Source: Pogostemon cablin (taxonomy: Eukaryota; Streptophyta; Magnoliopsida; Lamiales; Lamiaceae). Taken from it: a stretch of 64,000 bases of DNA. Below the pieces are notes generated by a model, which made no database searches, was not told the origin of the DNA, and saw only the letters and a program-made list of their open reading frames with translations. The DNA is taken from assembly GCA_023678885.1 (NCBI GenBank), contig CM043002.1, positions 3,242,022-3,306,021 on the forward strand, given 5' to 3'. A program made the position numbers and the translations under genes. Positions 20,695 to 33,550 of the stretch are shown here, one piece after another (positions within the stretch are counted from its first letter, which is position 1; every line of letters starts with the position of its first letter).

Positions 20695-21870
20695 AAGGTG
20701 AACAAACAGAATCTCTGCAGTTATTATGAAAACAATCACTTAATTATGTTAAATTCCTCTTTTAAAATAAACTTAACACATAAATCGAGTTTAAACCCTC
20801 AGATGCAGAAGAATAATTCATACTCCCTTTCTAGGTACTTCATGCAAAATTTCATTAAAGGCTAGAGCACTAGACTTCCTTTATAGGTACTTAAGAATTA
20901 AACCTCGGTTCCCACCTAATAATCTAAGAAACAAAATCCTCTAGAATGATAATTAATAAATATGTTAAGTGTCCAATATTAATTATTCTAATGAATAAAG
21001 GTTATATGGTAAGATCCCCTTTACCGATAACAGGTTGACACATATAATTCCTTCTATGACACAAGCAATAATCATAAACATGCAAAAGTAATTGGCATTT
21101 TCATGAATAAGGACAGATCATATAAGACAAAAATATGTCTCAAATCAAAGCATTAATAATGGAATAAATATACTGCAGGTATCCAACCTATTCTAGATCA
21201 TCAATTCAAACCAATTCAACCTTCAAAACCTAGCACTATCCAAGAAGTACTAGTCCATGGTGTTACAAGCAACACTCATGGTTAGGAAAGAAAATAATTC
21301 CATAGGTCTATAATTCAAAAGCTTGAAAAAAAATAAGAAAAACCCTAGATGTGGCGTGATTCTCCGTTCTTTCCTCCGTGAGTCTGAACATTCTCCTTCT
21401 CAACTAAGCAACACTGATGAACTCTCCGGTATGGATGGATGGGATGGTGTGGTGAAAGGGTATGGAAAAGTATGTAGGGTTGTGGAGAGTTAGGGTTTGG
21501 AATAGCCCAAGGGTTCCTTTTAAATTTGAGGACTGATAATTCCCGAATTACAACTCAAAAGTAAGCTTTTGCACGTCAAAAACACGTACGGGCCAAAAAA
21601 TAATGAAACGGGCTCGCTGGGCGTCAACACGAGTCGTGCCAGGTGTGGCACGAGTCGTGTTGGACACGGACATACAACATTTCTCCGCAGCATCAGCAGC
21701 ACCGGCTGGCTGGACATTTGGCACGGGTCTTGCCAAATGTGGCACGGTCGTGCCACCCGTCGGCTGCTTGCACGACCTCACGGTTTTGCTCATAACTTCT
21801 TCATCCGATCTTCGATTGAGGTGATTTTTGCACTCACGGGATCATCTCTGCCTTGGCTTTTTAACCATAT
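20695..21870 (-). repeat. Large LTR-like arm, minus orientation (inverted partner)
   Basis: Reverse-complement homology to 19243-20410 over about 1.2 kb, for example TATGGTTAAAAAGCCAAGG (minus) against TATGGTTGGAAAGTCAAGG. The TATA motif is altered to TTTAAAAGG. On its own strand the same LTR appears to extend upstream through 21871-22108 and, after a solo LTR, 23083-23225. The two arms form a 1.2 kb imperfect inverted repeat with a spacer of about 285 bp. Confidence 0.6.
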
Positions 21871-22108
21871 AAGTAACTCTTGAAAATTCGTTCATTTTTA
21901 TATAGGACAAGTCATGCAAAGTTTGGCACGTGTCATGGTCCTCCGGGGTGTGTTGGGCGGTCGTGCCTCTCGTGCTGCATGTGGCCGGCACGAGTGGCAG
22001 GTACGAATGGCTCTGTGGCCAGTACAAGTGCCCTTCCTGGCCGACACGAGTCATGCCGGCAGCTGTCCTTCTTCAGACTTCTATTTTTGATCTTTTAACC
22101 TTCATTTT

Positions 22109-23082
22109 TGTAACATCCAGTTTTTTATAAAGGTTTTTTTTTATAAAAATAGGGTGTTAATTTATTTAAAGTTTGGAAATTATGGCATATAAATAAATAA
22201 GTCGGATTTTATAATTGATAAAAGAGTACTAAAAAGTAGTTCATGATAAAAAACATAGTGTTTTGCCTCTAGTTAAATAGAGGAACATGAGTTCATAATG
22301 CATAAAACTTAAAAATAGACTCCATATCAATTGAGGTGTGGTTGTCCAAGCCAATTACACCTCCCACCAAGCCTTGCATTAACTTTCATAATCTGAAAAT
22401 ATTCAGTGTTTGGGGTGAGCATTTCAACTTGCTCAGTGGGGAACCATATGCATATTCAAATATAAATAATGACATGTATCAACATCATGTATTCATCAAC
22501 TTGGCATAAAATAGTTTTAATTTCTTGATCGATCGATAATATCATGAGCACGGTGAGTCTACCTCGGGGATCTTCATACAATCCCGACCCCTAAGGGACC
22601 CTGACTAATTTTCATGGTACAATTAAGTACAAACTTGCTTTCATGTATGCATTCATAGATTCATGTCATGAACATTGAAAAATATGCATATTCATATAGG
22701 AAAACACATAAAAATTCCCACACTTTATTCTTGATAAAATAACTTGCTTGAGAACTTGTAGGATTCTAGAGTGAAATGTGGTGGTGTGAGTAGTGAGCTT
22801 GGGTTTGGGGTTTATATAGGGTGTTGTGAGCTAGTGAAATGTTTTATCACTAAATAATCATAAATGTTATCCTAATAATTATCTTAAACTAATTGTAGAT
22901 CATGGGTAGTGGAAAACTTGTGAGTTAAGCTCACATTTGAGAAATATGAAAGGTCTCATAAGCTCTTAACTTGTACACATTTTAGTAGGAATTTGAAGGG
23001 TTACTAGTGTCTCTACATTATTCTATATAGTAAAGCTTTTTTATTTATTTAATTAATTAGTTAAAATTAATGGGGTGTTATA
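22109..23082 (-). repeat. Gypsy solo LTR
   Basis: 974 bp beginning TGTAACATCC and ending GGGGTGTTATA, the chromovirus LTR end pattern TGTAACACCC...GGGTGTTACA. Flanked by ATTTT and GTTTT (one mismatch). The segment GGGGTGAGCATTTCAACTTG..CTCAGTGGGG is the reverse complement of the CCCACTGAG..GCTCACCCC motif found in the LTRs at 37926 and 45826, so it lies in minus orientation. It interrupts the large LTR arm. Confidence 0.7.
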
Positions 23083-23225
23083 GTTTTCCATCTAAAAATA
23101 CTAAATAACACCTCACAAGCATCTATAATACAAATATATGCAATTCAATCAAAAGATGCTCAAATACTGACATAAAACAGTGTTAAATTGGACCCTAAAA
23201 TACACAGATTTTCACACTAAACAGC

Positions 23226-24081
23226 CTTATTATACGATAATATTTTGATATAATTATTTTGGGTAGGTCTTGTGTGAGAATGTCTCACGTAAGCTGTTAC
23301 GTGATACAGATAAATAGTGATAACATCATTAACGAAAACTGATACTCAATTAATAAAAAGTAATGGTGCAGTGAATTATTTCATGAACAATTTATAATAT
23401 ATAAATAAAAGGTGATGTCATTTTATAGTGAAAGTGACCGCATTTTATTGAGAAAGCAATAATAATCTTAGCACTTTTTATCTGTCTTATATAAGGGCTT
23501 ACGTGAAACAGTATCACACAAGTTTTTGCCAATTATTTATAGGTACGTTTAGTAATTTAGAGATGCGAATAGACGTCTCTATTAAAATATTAACAAAATC
23601 CGAAATAGAAGTGTTGCGCTAAGCATTTGCAATATTTACGCTTATTTTGGGAATTTATTTAAAATTGTCATAGGTGATTCATCTTTTAATGATTTTTCTA
23701 ATTAAAAAATGATTAACCTCTCATTTTCATAAATCTTATCCTCAAACATTACCTGCATTTAGTTTTAGAAAACAATTAAATAGTGATAATATTTTAATAA
23801 AAAGTAATAAGTTTTTATTGAAAAATATTAATGATACATGTTTTATAAACCATTCAAAATATAAATATAGGTTGATTACATATTTAAAGAAAAGTGATTA
23901 TTACATTTTTAATATATAAAAAGATAATTAATTAAAAACATAAAATAATTATTTGATAAGTTCAAAATATTGATCACCGACAATCTCTCAATCATTCGAA
24001 AAATAATAATGCACTGTTCACACTCACGAAAGACACACTGTTGTGTGAACCCAATGAACTAGTATCTACATTAAATTCATA
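23226..24081. other. AT-rich dispersed-repeat DNA
   Basis: Holds a segment near 23660-23765 (ATGATTAACC..CTTATCCTCAAACAT(C/T)ACCT) that recurs near 25020-25130, 33640-33745 and 49400. No gene. Confidence 0.4.
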
Positions 24082-24373
24082 TACTCCCTCCGTCCCCAAA
24101 ATATTTCACATTTTCTTTTTTCATCTGTTACACAAAATATTTCATACTTTATTTTTACTAAAAATGGTAAAAAATATACTATAACAATACCTACTTTTAC
24201 ACACATCCCAATATAATACTCACTTTTTCACACATTCCAATAACTTTACACACTATTTTCATTAAATTAATTAAAATAATTCTTCTCTTTCTTATTTTAT
24301 ATATAAAATAACAATTTTTTCTTAAATTCCGCACGCAACCATACGTGAAGTACTTTGGGGGACGGAGAGAGTA
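24082..24373. mobile_element. Stowaway-like MITE
   Basis: Begins TACTCCCTCCGTCCCC and ends GGGGGACGGAGAGAGTA, with TA borders. About 290 bp, non-coding. Confidence 0.85.
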
Positions 24374-25442
24374 TTTATTAAAATATACAAATAAATTAGT
24401 GAATTAAAATTAAGAGAGATCCACATCCACACTTTTTCCGCTTGTCTTGTCTGTATTTTTAGAGTCGACTGTAGTGAACAGGTGCATCTTGACAATATTA
24501 ATCGTTAGATTAAATTTTAATATAATCTACATCATTAGATATAATAATATAATTAAATAAAAAAAACTACCCACTAACACATTTTACATGACTATCAATA
24601 TGGAGGTTCACGGGTACACCAAGTGCACCTTTCTATTTTCGTTTTTCTTCATTGTGTATGTTTATGTGTGTTGAGATGTGGGTGTGTAGGTTTAGTAATA
24701 AGGGGTTTGGGGAGTATGTTTAGGGGTAAAGCCGTAAAGGGTATAATTGTATTTTAAAAAGAATTTCTTTCTAGTTTGAATGCTTTTAGTATTCTTCGGG
24801 TGTCAAAAATTATAATTTGTTGAAAATTTTTTTGCATTGATGAAAAAAGTTTTTAATTTTAAAAAATTAATTATATATTAATTAATATTTGAAATATAAT
24901 TTATATATTTTATAAAATTTATTATTGCATTATGTGAGAATAAGATAGAAGTGTTGCTTTAAGCATTTGCAATAATTATGCTTAGTTTTGGAATTTATTT
25001 ATAATTATATATCAACGGTGATTGATCTTGTAAGGAATTTTTTTTTAAATTAAAACATGATTAATCTTTACATAAAACCTAAAAATCTTATTTTCAACAT
25101 CACCTACATCACCTACATTTAATCTTATCCTCAAATTGTACGTAACTGCTCCATTCTCTCTCATGTTGCTCTCCCTCTCACAGACAAATACTTGAAATTT
25201 CTTGCAACTTGCGTGGTCTCGTATTGCTCCCTCTCTCATAGACAAATACTGATATTTCTTGCAACTTGTGTGGTTTAAGAAACACGTGTAATAATTAAAA
25301 CTAAATAATTTGTTGAAGTAAAATTGATAATATTTTTTTTAAAAATAATATTTATCAATAAAAAAATGCTAGTTATTATTCAATAAGTTATTTTATAAAT
25401 AATCACAATAATAAACATAAAGTGATAATTTTTTAATAAAAA
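24374..25442. other. AT-rich repeats, no gene
   Basis: Contains an internal near-duplication of a 55-bp segment (CTCTC..CAGACAAATACT..TTTCTTGCAACTTG at about 25170-25215 and 25220-25270), related to 32690-32770. Near 24600 a CACGGGTACACCAAGTGCACC segment resembles other dispersed repeat ends. No coding sequence. Confidence 0.4.
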
Positions 25443-25690
25443 GTGATGAGTTTAAATATAAATCGTCTCATATCTTTTTACTTTATTCCATAAGGTCCCA
25501 AAATAGTTAGAATATTCATTTTCATCCAAAAACTTTTAGTTTTGCAACGTTTTCGATCCAAAATAATATTTTTTTACCAATTTCGACCCATAACTTTATA
25601 AAAGTTGTGAGACTATTTTAGAGAAATTATGTTTCTTGAAACTATTTTGAATAAAGTAAATTTGTATGTGAAGATTTTGATTTTAAACTA
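25443..25690. mobile_element. Foldback MITE (reference copy)
   Basis: Inverted ends: TTTAAATATAAATCGTCTCA..TTTTTACTTTATTC at the left, GAATAAAGTAAA..TTTTGATTTTAAACT at the right, with an inner CCATAACTTTATAAAAGTTGTGAGACTATTTT hairpin (read in two halves). Non-coding. Related copies at 6034, 8400, 9905 and 18980. Confidence 0.65.
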
Positions 25691-26014
25691 AAAAAGTGAG
25701 ATATAATTGTAGAAAATTAATAATCATTAATTAAAATATTTCATGCTTGTATAAATAATGGGAGAGTAAAATGTGATAATATTTATAAACATAATTAATC
25801 ACTAAGCAGGTTCATTACCACAAAAGTCTAAAAATTGACCTCTTCTGTCTTCAGGTACATAAGGTGTGTAAGGGTACAATAATTTGTTCTAAAGAGTATA
25901 CACTTTAATTAATAAAGGTACAATATTTTGTTCTACATGGTATACACTTTTATTAATTATTTATTTATTTTTCAGGAAATAAAGGGTTCACGTCTGTATA
26001 CTAAATAATATTAT

Positions 26015-26310
26015 TGTTAGTACATAAAGCAAACACAGATGAACACAAGACACAGATTTTTACGTGGAAAATCCTTGCGGGAAAAGACCACGGGCGCCAA
26101 CCGGCGATCTTTACTATATGATGAGAGTTTACAGAATGCAGGGAATACAATGAGTCATCAGACATCCACGTGCGGCTTACAAGATGTATTTATAGGACAG
26201 ACTGACTGCAGTCAAATAAGGAAACAAATCCGCTAAATATATAATCCGAACCATGGGCCCTCCAAGCGTCCTCACAAGATTCACGTTAGAATTCGGATCA
26301 TAATCCAATA
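26015..26310 (-). repeat. 3' LTR of minus-strand copia element
   Basis: About 296 bp, TGTTAGTACATAAAGC...ATAATCCAATA on the plus strand. Shares several long blocks with 32375-32579 (GGAATACAATGAGTCATCA; TGCGGCTTACAAGATGTATT). Its outer end has decayed from CCAACA to CCAATA. Confidence 0.75.
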
Positions 26311-26411
26311 AACTCCACTTTGAGACGAATTCCATCTTGTAGCAAATGAAGTATCATCAATCGACTCACTTCAATAATAAATAATCACCAACGCCAAAAG
26401 TCACTAGAACT

Positions 26412-29400
26412 TTAAACTGTAATACCAACTAAGCTTGAGCATAGCTCAAACTTAGCTCCAGGAACAGGCTTTGTCAACATATCCGTGGGATTGTCACGAG
26501 TATTTATCTTGCATACCTTAACATCACCTTCAGCAATGACACCTCGAATAAAGTGATATCTCACATCAATGTGCTTTGTTCTTTCATGAAACATCTGATC
26601 CTTAGTCAGACAAATAGCACTTTGACTATCACAATGTATAGTAATGCAATAAGTAACCCCGCAAAGTTCAGAGTATAAACCTCTCAACCAAATTGCTTCT
26701 TTACAAGCTTAAAAAATAGCCCTATATTCAGCTTCTGTAGTAGACAAAGCAACAGTAGCCTTCAAACTTGCTTTCCAGCTAACAGCACAAAGCATAACCC
26801 ATGAGGGACCTCCTCTTATCCAAATCACATGCATAATCAGAATCAACATAGCCAACAAGTCCATTTCTAGATTTTCCAAATTGTAAACAGACATTAGAAG
26901 TACCTCGTAAATATCTGAAAATCCATTGAACAGTCCTCCAATGCTCATTACCTGGATTAGCCATGAATCTACTGACAACACTCAATGCATGAGATAAATC
27001 AGGATGAGAACAAACCATGGCATACATAAGAGAACCAACTGCATTGGAATATGGAAATCTAGACATGTACTCAATATCATGATCTGACTGTGGACATAAA
27101 GCTGAGGATAATCTGAAATGTGCAGCTAATGGAGTACTCACTGGTTTTGCATTATGCATATTGAAATGACGAAGAACCCCCTTTCAATATAACCTCGCTG
27201 GCTGAGGTATAATTTACTAGATTTTCTATCTCTAACAATTTTCATACCAAGAATTTTCTTAGCTGCACCTAAGTCCTCCATCTTAAATTCTTTACTCAAT
27301 TGTGCCTTCAATTTAGCTATTTCTGATTTTTCTTTTACAGCAATCAACATATCATCTACGTAAAGAAGCAAATAAATAGTTGAGCCATTAACAATCTTCA
27401 AATAAACACGACTATCATAATCTGACCGTTTAAAACTATGAGAGAGCATAAACGAGTCAAATCTCTTGTACCATTGTCTAGGAGATTGCTTCAAACCATA
27501 AAGAGATTTCTTTAATCTACAGACAAGGTTTTCTTTTCCAGGAATAACAAAATCTTCAGATTGGTTCATATAAATGTCTTCTTCCAACTCCCCATGTAAG
27601 AATGCAGTTTTAACATCCAGTTGCTCAAGTTCATAATCATGCAAGGCAGCAATACTAAGCAACGTGCGATTAGAACTATGCTTAACAACTAGGGAAAAGA
27701 CATTATTAAAATCAATACCTGGAATCTGACTATAACCTTTAGCAACCAACCTTACTTTATACCTTGCTGGCTCACTTGAAGACATACCTTCATTTCTTTT
27801 GAAAATCCATTTGCAACGGACAGGCTTTTTATACTTATGTAATTTTATTAAATCCCAAGTACCATTCTTTTCAAGTGACTCCATCTCATCTTGCATAGCG
27901 GTCATCCAATTGTTGCAATCAGCGGAAGTAATAGCCTCAGAATAATTAGAAGGTTCTGAATTACCTTCAATCTCTTCTGCAACACTTATAACATAAGCAA
28001 TATTATATTCTGCAATTAATCTTTTAACAGGTTTGGGCTGTCTTAAAGCCCTATTAGTAGCAATCAAACGTTGTGGAGGCTGCACAACTGGAGAAGAATG
28101 CTCAACAATAGAAGAATTTACAATTGGAGAATTTTTAACAATATGTGTATCTCGAACAACAACATTATCAACATCTGGTGCATCAATTAAGTGCTCTACC
28201 TGCACACTTATTTTCTCTACCTCAACAGGAGCATCAATATATAGTTTCTATAAAACATAACAGATTCATTGAAGATAACATTCCTAATAAGCACAACCTT
28301 TCGAGTTTGGGGATTCCACATTTTATAACATTTGACACCAGGTTGATAACCTAGAAATATGCACTTAATAGCTCTAGGCTCCAATTTACCATTATCAACA
28401 TGAGCATAAGCAGTACAACTAAAAACTCTCAATTGCGAATAATCAGCTGGAGAACTAGACCATACCTCAATTGGAGTTTTCTTACCAAGAGTAATGCAGG
28501 GTGAACGAATAATAAGATTGCAAGCAGTGGAAGTAGCTTCAGCCCAAAAACGCCTATCCAAACCTGAATTAGACAACATGCAACGGGCCTTAGAGATGAT
28601 AGTTCTGTTCTAACGGTCAGCTACACCATTCTGTTGAGGCGTATAAGGAATGGTGTAGTGCCTAACAATGCCTTGAGACTTGCAGCATGCTTTAAATTCA
28701 TTAGAACATAATTCCCCATTATCAGTGCGAAGCTTTTTAACCTTCTTATCAGTTTGATTTTCAATCATAACCTTCCACTCTTTAAATGCTAAAAATGCTT
28801 CTGATTTATCTTTCAAGAAATAAGGTCATACCTTACGAGAATAATCATCAATGATTGTCAATATATAATGAGAACCACAATAGAAGGCTTGCGAGATGGT
28901 CCCCATAAATCAGAATGCATATAATCAAGAATACCTTTACTTTTATGAGTAGAGGTATTAAATGACACCCTCTTGTGTTTGCCAAACACACAATGCTCAC
29001 CAAACTTCAACTTACTGATGCTATGTTCATCAAGAAGACCTTTTTGCACAATTCATGCAATGCTTGCTCACTCATATGTCCAAGACGCATATGACAAAGA
29101 TTAGTAGCATCAGAATTAGATACCGAATTAAAAATTACAGCAGCATCACATGTAATTGTAGTACCACGAAGACGGTACAAATTTGGAGATTTCAATTCAC
29201 CTTTCATGACAACAAGAGAACCTTTTGAAACCTTTAAAACTCCATCTCCACCGGAGTACTTGTACCCTTTACCATCAAGAGTACTCAGAGAAACAAGATT
29301 TTTGCTCATGTCTGGAATATGCCTCACATCAGTCAAAGTTCTGACAATGCCATCATGCATCTTAATTTGAATAGATCCAATTCCAACAATATCACGCGGA

Positions 29401-30394
29401 CTATCATCACCCAATCTAACAGAACTTCCACCTTAGAGAGAATCATAGGTGACAAATCAATGTCTATTAATGCATATATGAAATGAAGCAGCAAAATCAA
29501 GAATCCATTCATCATCACTATTTTTGCACATCCAACAAAAGCAACAAACTTATCACCAGTAGAATTATTTGCCTTAGAAGCAGCAACAGAATCATTACCT
29601 TCATCATTTGATTTACCTTTCTCTTTATATGTGTCAGTTCTCTTCTCCTTGTTCTTTAATTTATAACACTTGGTGATGAAGTGATTATCCATCTTGCAAT
29701 ACTTGCAGAATTTATCTCCCTTGCTTCGAGATTTTGATCAGCCTTTGTAACCATTAGAACTTTTGCCTCTATTGCCATTGTTTGATTTATTTTCTGTCCT
29801 CCCACGATCAGACAACGCTTCTCCACTGGAAGTAGAACCTTCAGAAGACACCATTTGTTTTATCTTTTCCTTGGCGTGCAAAGCCTCAGAAACCTCATCT
29901 AATGTTAGAGTATCATGACTGTATAATAATGTATCTCTGAAGTTTGAAAAAAGAACTTGGCAAAGAGCACAAAAGAATAAGACCCAAACCCTCATCATCA
30001 TAATCTACCTCCATAGCCTGTAAGTCTGAAACGATCTCCTTGAAGACCGAAAGATGAATAAGCACAGAGCCACCCTCTTGCAACTTGTGCATATATAACT
30101 TCATCTTCATATGCATCTTGCTTGTCAAATCTTTAGACATGCAAATTGACTCTAACTTGAGCCATAAAGCAGCTGCAGTTTTCTCCTGCAAACAATCTTG
30201 CCAAATATTATTTGAAAGATGAAGTTACAATCTTTTCTCTTCTCATCATCGGTCCAAGACTTTGAATCTTTATTATCAAATTTATCAAGAGCATCATCCA
30301 CTTCATCTTGTGTAAGAATAGCTCTCATCATGACTTGCCATAATGCGAACCTTGCGTCACGATCCAGAGGTGGTAGATCATACTTCACTAACAT
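26412..30394 (-). pseudogene. copia gag-pol, interrupted
   Basis: Start MLVKYDLPPLDRDARF at 30394. Order: gag (30394 to about 29710) with zinc knuckle CX2CX4HX4C at 29666-29707; protease near 29490, where the catalytic D-S/T-G reads D-F-A-A-S; GAG-pre-integrase with HMRLGHMSEQAL; integrase core with a TDNGE motif and an IPYTPQQNGVADR segment near 28620; RT from about 27880 (WIFKRNEG, then AKGYSQIPGIDF) with YVDD at 27346-27363; and RNase H with a DSDYA-type motif and the terminal KHIDVRYHFIR segment ending near 26412. At least six frame changes or stops break it, for example near 28205-28217, 28607, 29430 and 29736. The lineage looks Tork-like. Confidence 0.85.
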
Positions 30395-30970
30395 GGTGAA
30401 GAAATAACAGCAATAACCAGAAGAAAATAATCTGCAGAAATTTAGGTGTAACCCTAGTAAAAAACCTGCAGCCTGGTATACAACACATGTTCGATCAGTA
30501 AAAAATAGAAGAAGAGAACTCTTGGTACTATTCACCATGTGCACTTAGCAAAAAATTCCTGAATTCTGATTTCCTCCACACGCAAGCTTCTCAGGTTGAT
30601 CACCTTGATCCTGGGAACAGGAACAACAGCGACATATTGATCTCTGCTTTTTCTGAATTCGCGTGAACAGCAGGAACAGTAGATGGATTTCTACCCCGGC
30701 CTTGATACTCAACGACATGACCACGAATAGAACACAGCAGCTTTTGTAGATGGAATTCAGTGATCCCCTTCGACTCGAACTCATCCATCGAACTTGGCTA
30801 ACTAACAAATCCAAAAGCAATCCACAACTCCGCCTTGGACTCACACTGGCACACGTGAGTTGCAGATTAATGGCACGGAAGAAATCGTCGGCAGCAGATT
30901 CGTCAGACGACGATGAAGATGCACAAACAGGGAATAGAACCCTAACTATTTTTTTTCAATATCGTGTCTG

Positions 30971-30983
30971 GCTTTAGATACCA
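30971..30983 (-). promoter_or_regulatory. Primer-binding site of minus-strand copia element
   Basis: Minus strand TGGTATCTAAAGC, a diverged form of TGGTATCAGAGC (initiator Met tRNA). It now abuts a foreign solo LTR rather than its own LTR. Confidence 0.7.
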
Positions 30984-30984
30984 C

Positions 30985-32369
30985 TGTTGGATTGTATACT
31001 AAAAGTCTAGCTTTAGTATGAACAATGTTATAACAATTTATTTGAAATGAGAATCATATGATCAAATGATTGCGTCTTATAATTTATTTATATGTCTGAT
31101 GCAATAGTCCGCTTACTTTATATTGTAGATAATATGTTGTGCGACAATACGCGGAAGATCATATTATCAATTTTCTTATAAAGTATAAACAGATGCTCAC
31201 AACAGAGATAGACGGAGACTCTCTGTCGGGATGGTTATAGTGTGGTTTGGTATTAGCTTATCTTGGCTATAGAATCATATTAGTGCACTTTGTGTGTATT
31301 GAGCAGGACCGCTTGAGATCGTTCGATATATACTGACTATATAGGAGAACTTGATCTCAGTTATTATGGATGTTCGTGCTCTTAATCCCTATACAATAAC
31401 CTCGACATGTAAGGCAGTATGTATTTATTTGATTCATTAATGACTGAGATTTACATGTATTAAATCAACAAACTCGGTGAGTTGGGAAATAGTGTTGTCT
31501 CTATGGTGTGTTGTTGATTGTAGAAGGAATTCGTGTCCAATATAGGTTGATGATGTCCCCTTGAGAAGCTCATAAGGATTATCATGTAAACCCTGCAGGT
31601 GAATTTATTCCGACATAATAATGAGGTTGAGTGGTACTACTCTTGATGAGATATTAATTAATGGAGTTGTCAGTAACTTAATTAATTAATAGACATTGTA
31701 TATCTTAAACATGGAGAGACTAACAGGCTCATAATAAGAAGGAGCTCAAAATGTAATTTTGGGATTGGAGCGGCAGTGCAGTAATAATATTTTAGTGGAA
31801 TATTTTATTATTATTGGACTTAAGTATAAGTTTTGGGCTAAACTTAGATACTTAAGCCCAATGGAGGCCCGACTCTAATTTCTCCTCCTGGTCCATGTTG
31901 TAGCTCATATATAAGTCATCTCAGCTGTTCTAACCCTAAGAGAGACACGCCTAACACGTGAAGAGGGTAGACAGAACAGCAAATTGAAAAGATCTCGAAT
32001 ATCATCGCCCACACGATGTCGAAATTGGGCTTGGGAATACAACAGAAGATCAAGAAGTCGTTTGCTGCTGCTGTCCGCCAACTTATACAATTTTTATAAA
32101 ATCATACAAACCTCAGATTTTAACGTATGATATACTGACGAAAAACCACGAAAGAGAGGATCGTTTTGACGCATAGATCACTAAATTCTGAGATCGGATG
32201 AGAGAGTTATGTCCAAAACAGTGAGGCTGCGCAGACTGCCAGCGAGCATTCATCTTCTTCAACATACCCTTGTGAAAGGTAATACGTTTCTTTGATTTCT
32301 TGCTTCCGCTGAATTAGAAACGTATGGAACTCTAACGGTTCACGTTAACCAAACAATCGAACGCCAACA
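30985..32369 (+). repeat. Nested 1.39 kb solo LTR
   Basis: Begins TGTTGGATTG and ends CGAACGCCAACA, flanked by ACCAC (30980-30984) and ATCAC (32370-32374), one mismatch. In plus orientation it has a TATA motif (CATATATAAGTC, about 31907) about 460 bp before its end, followed by a leader-like CCCTAAGAGAGAC. No internal region, so a solo LTR from recombination. Inserted exactly between the host element's 5' LTR and primer site. Confidence 0.7.
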
Positions 32370-32374
32370 ATCAC

Positions 32375-32579
32375 TTATTAGCAAATAAAGCAAATATAGA
32401 TGAACACGAGGGAATACAATGAGTCATCATACATCCCCGTGCGGCTTACAAGATGTATTTATAGGACTGACTGACTGCAGTCAAATAAGGAAACAAATTC
32501 GCTAAATATATAACCCGAACCGTGGGCCCTCCAGGCATCCCCGCAAGACTCACGTTAGAATTCGGATCATACTCCAACA
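32375..32579 (-). repeat. 5' LTR of minus-strand copia element (internally deleted)
   Basis: 205 bp; lacks about 90 bp present in the 3' LTR between the AGATGAACAC block and the GGGAATACAATG block. Outer end CTCCAACA. Confidence 0.75.
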
Positions 32580-33291
32580 ATCATTTAATACTAAAAGTAT
32601 GTGGGCACACGGTGTCATCAGATAAAGAAGTTTTAGCCAAAATATTATCATCAGACATCACCTACATGTAATCTTATCCTCAAATTGTACTTAATTAGCT
32701 GCTCCAATGATCTCTCTCAAGTCGCTCTCTCTCCCATGAACAAATAGCGATATTTTGCAACTTGCGTGGCCTCATGTTGTTCCTTTTTTACTATCAACTC
32801 TTCAAAAAATATGAAAAGGATGAGTGCTAAGGGTGGCCAATAGTTTGACATGGTGTAGGAATTAAGGGTGATTTTAGATTGAGTTATTCGAAATTCAATA
32901 AATAAGAAAATTAAGAGATTCAGAATTTCATGATCTAAATTAATTTATTTGAATTTTATTGTTTAGTTGTATAGTGTATTTATTAAATGAATTCAAAAAG
33001 ACGGATTTTAATTTTTTATAATAAAATTTTACTTTTTTTTCTTCTAATTTTACAATTAAAATATTTATTTATAATTAATAATGAAGAATAAAATGTATAA
33101 TTATATTATATTAAAATATTATAGTACATAAAAAAGTTTTAAATGTTTAAAAATAACAAAAAAATGACACACTAATAATTAACGTATGTTTATATTGAAT
33201 TATATTATAAAATTTAAAATTATATTTTAATACATTATTTATCATTCTTTAACCATCGATGAATACTTTAAATATATAACAATAATATCAA
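32580..33291. other. AT-rich spacer, no gene
   Basis: Very AT-rich. Near 32660-32775 is a diverged copy of the repeat at 25080-25270 (ATCACCTACAT..CTTATCCTCAAATTGTAC). Confidence 0.4.
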
Positions 33292-33550
33292 TATTCCCTC
33301 CATCTCATTTCAATCTTTACATATTTTTATTTTACTGACTCATTTCAATCTTTACATTTTCTTTTTTGGTATATAATACCCATTTAAAATAATTAATATA
33401 TCACCATGAGACTCACATCCAACACTAATAAACGTATCAACTTTATATTAAAATATTATTTCTCTAACCTCATCCATATTAAAATACTATATTCATAATC
33501 GTGAAAAAAAACAAATGTAATTAAAGTTTAAAATAAGAAGGAAGAAGTAT
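33292..33550. mobile_element. Degenerate Stowaway-like MITE
   Basis: Begins TATTCCCTCCATCTCATTTC and ends AAATAAGAAGGAAGAAGTA, TA borders, about 260 bp. The inverted termini are diverged but recognisable. Confidence 0.6.

Larger units (their letters stand above)
26015..32579 (-). mobile_element. Broken Ty1/copia element with nested solo LTR
   Basis: Read on the minus strand: 5' LTR 32375-32579, primer site 30971-30983, gag-pol 30394 down to 26412, purine tract AAAGTGGAGT near 26313-26322, 3' LTR 26015-26310. The flanks ATTAT and ATCAT are probable target duplications with one mismatch. A foreign 1,385-bp solo LTR separates the 5' LTR from its primer site. Without it the element is about 5.2 kb, normal for copia. 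Stops, frameshifts and an altered protease motif show it is dead. Confidence 0.82.
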
